The position numbers were made by a program, and so were the translations under genes. The notes beneath the pieces are model-generated. The model made no database searches, was not told where the DNA came from, and worked only from the letters and a program-made list of their open reading frames with translations. A stretch of 64,000 nt of DNA, from contig JAFGII010000043.1 of NCBI GenBank assembly GCA_016929695.1, forward strand, positions 1 through 64,000, written 5' to 3'. The first letter of the stretch is position 1. Every line of letters begins with the position of its first letter. This document shows positions 63,896 through 64,000 of the stretch, in pieces. Origin of the DNA: Ignavibacteria bacterium. GTDB lineage: Bacteria; Bacteroidota; Ignavibacteria; Tepidaquicellales; Tepidaquicellaceae.

Positions 63896-64000
63896 TCAAC
63901 GGTCATCAAATTGCACCCTGCTGATGCTATTACTTACAAGCTCAGAACCGCGTAGTGCCGCTGCCTGATTGCAGATACTGACACCGTTCGCGGTCCAAAG
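63896..64000 (-). CDS. possible C-terminal fragment entering from the right edge
   Basis: A leftward frame enters at 64000 and runs 34 codons to TGA at 63896-63898. The first residues, LWTANGVSICNQ, resemble the W-x-x-x-G-V-x-I-C repeats of secreted beta-propeller proteins in this group. The DNA here is visibly richer in G+C than the rest of the window. The fragment is short and the later residues do not fit the repeat well, so it could also be a gene remnant. Confidence 0.22.
   Translation of the reverse strand, partial: LWTANGVSICNQAAALRGSELVSNSISRVQFDDR

Overview
The window is a dense, low-G+C stretch of a Gram-negative chromosome with 66 protein genes supported (two more partial frames at the edges are only tentative). 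Outer-membrane barrel proteins, a PorV-like protein, lipoproteins, Mla/MCE lipid-transport genes, a mitochondrial-type aconitase and a RibBA fusion point to the Bacteroidota/Chlorobiota/Ignavibacteriota group. Many starts carry a clear Shine-Dalgarno sequence (acn, rpmB, both large cytochrome genes, ytxH and the small membrane genes), which fits Chlorobiota/Ignavibacteriota better than Bacteroidota proper. This lineage call is an inference. I saw no rRNA, tRNA, CRISPR array, insertion sequence or phage genes.

Layout. 150-3615 (-): a mono-haem barrel protein, a five-haem cytochrome and a further barrel. 3854-6871: a small membrane protein, a pair of 55-bp repeats, a surface metallopeptidase lipoprotein and a POT peptide transporter. 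7145-10209 (+): a UbiA-type prenyltransferase, DMT exporter, acylphosphatase and PorV-like protein. 10201-19206 (-): a housekeeping run with an MCE protein, greA, ribBA, yajC, tgt, a glycosyltransferase, rpmB, a 68-aa unknown, plsX, rpmF, DUF177, gcvH and a ClpB that stops after its first ATPase domain. 19314-24311 (+): an envelope operon with a glycosyltransferase, MsbA-like ABC exporter, O-antigen ligase, DUF1844 and nadK. 24508-31467 (-): a nucleoside-type ABC importer, xerD, a PgpH-like HD phosphodiesterase and a small unknown.

31876-37756 (+): a TPR protein, a DUF255 thioredoxin-like protein and aconitase. 37786-44468 (-): queD and two large ADP-forming acyl-CoA synthetases, the second fused to a GNAT acetyltransferase, separated by a protein with a SpoT-like HD signature. 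45032-50565: xth, a coiled-coil membrane protein, a YtxH protein, E3 dihydrolipoyl dehydrogenase and a fused E1 alpha/beta 2-oxoacid dehydrogenase. 50898-55059: a B12-binding radical SAM protein, a small barrel and a KaiC homologue without KaiB. 55286-59372 (-): an MCE/MlaF/MlaE lipid transporter, a barrel and a LysE exporter. 59397-63797 (-): a sigma-region-2-only protein, two lipoproteins, and a row of tiny membrane proteins that includes a tandem triplication, headed by a second YtxH protein.

Most genes are ordinary core or envelope functions. The best leads are: a tRNA-guanine transglycosylase lacking all three zinc cysteines; the half-length ClpB; the sigma factor lacking region 4 beside a putative envelope-stress cluster; the tandem lmo0937-type genes, one with an ATA in place of its start codon; the acyl-CoA synthetase/GNAT/HD group; and the 68-aa protein next to rpmB, which may be a lineage-specific ribosomal protein.
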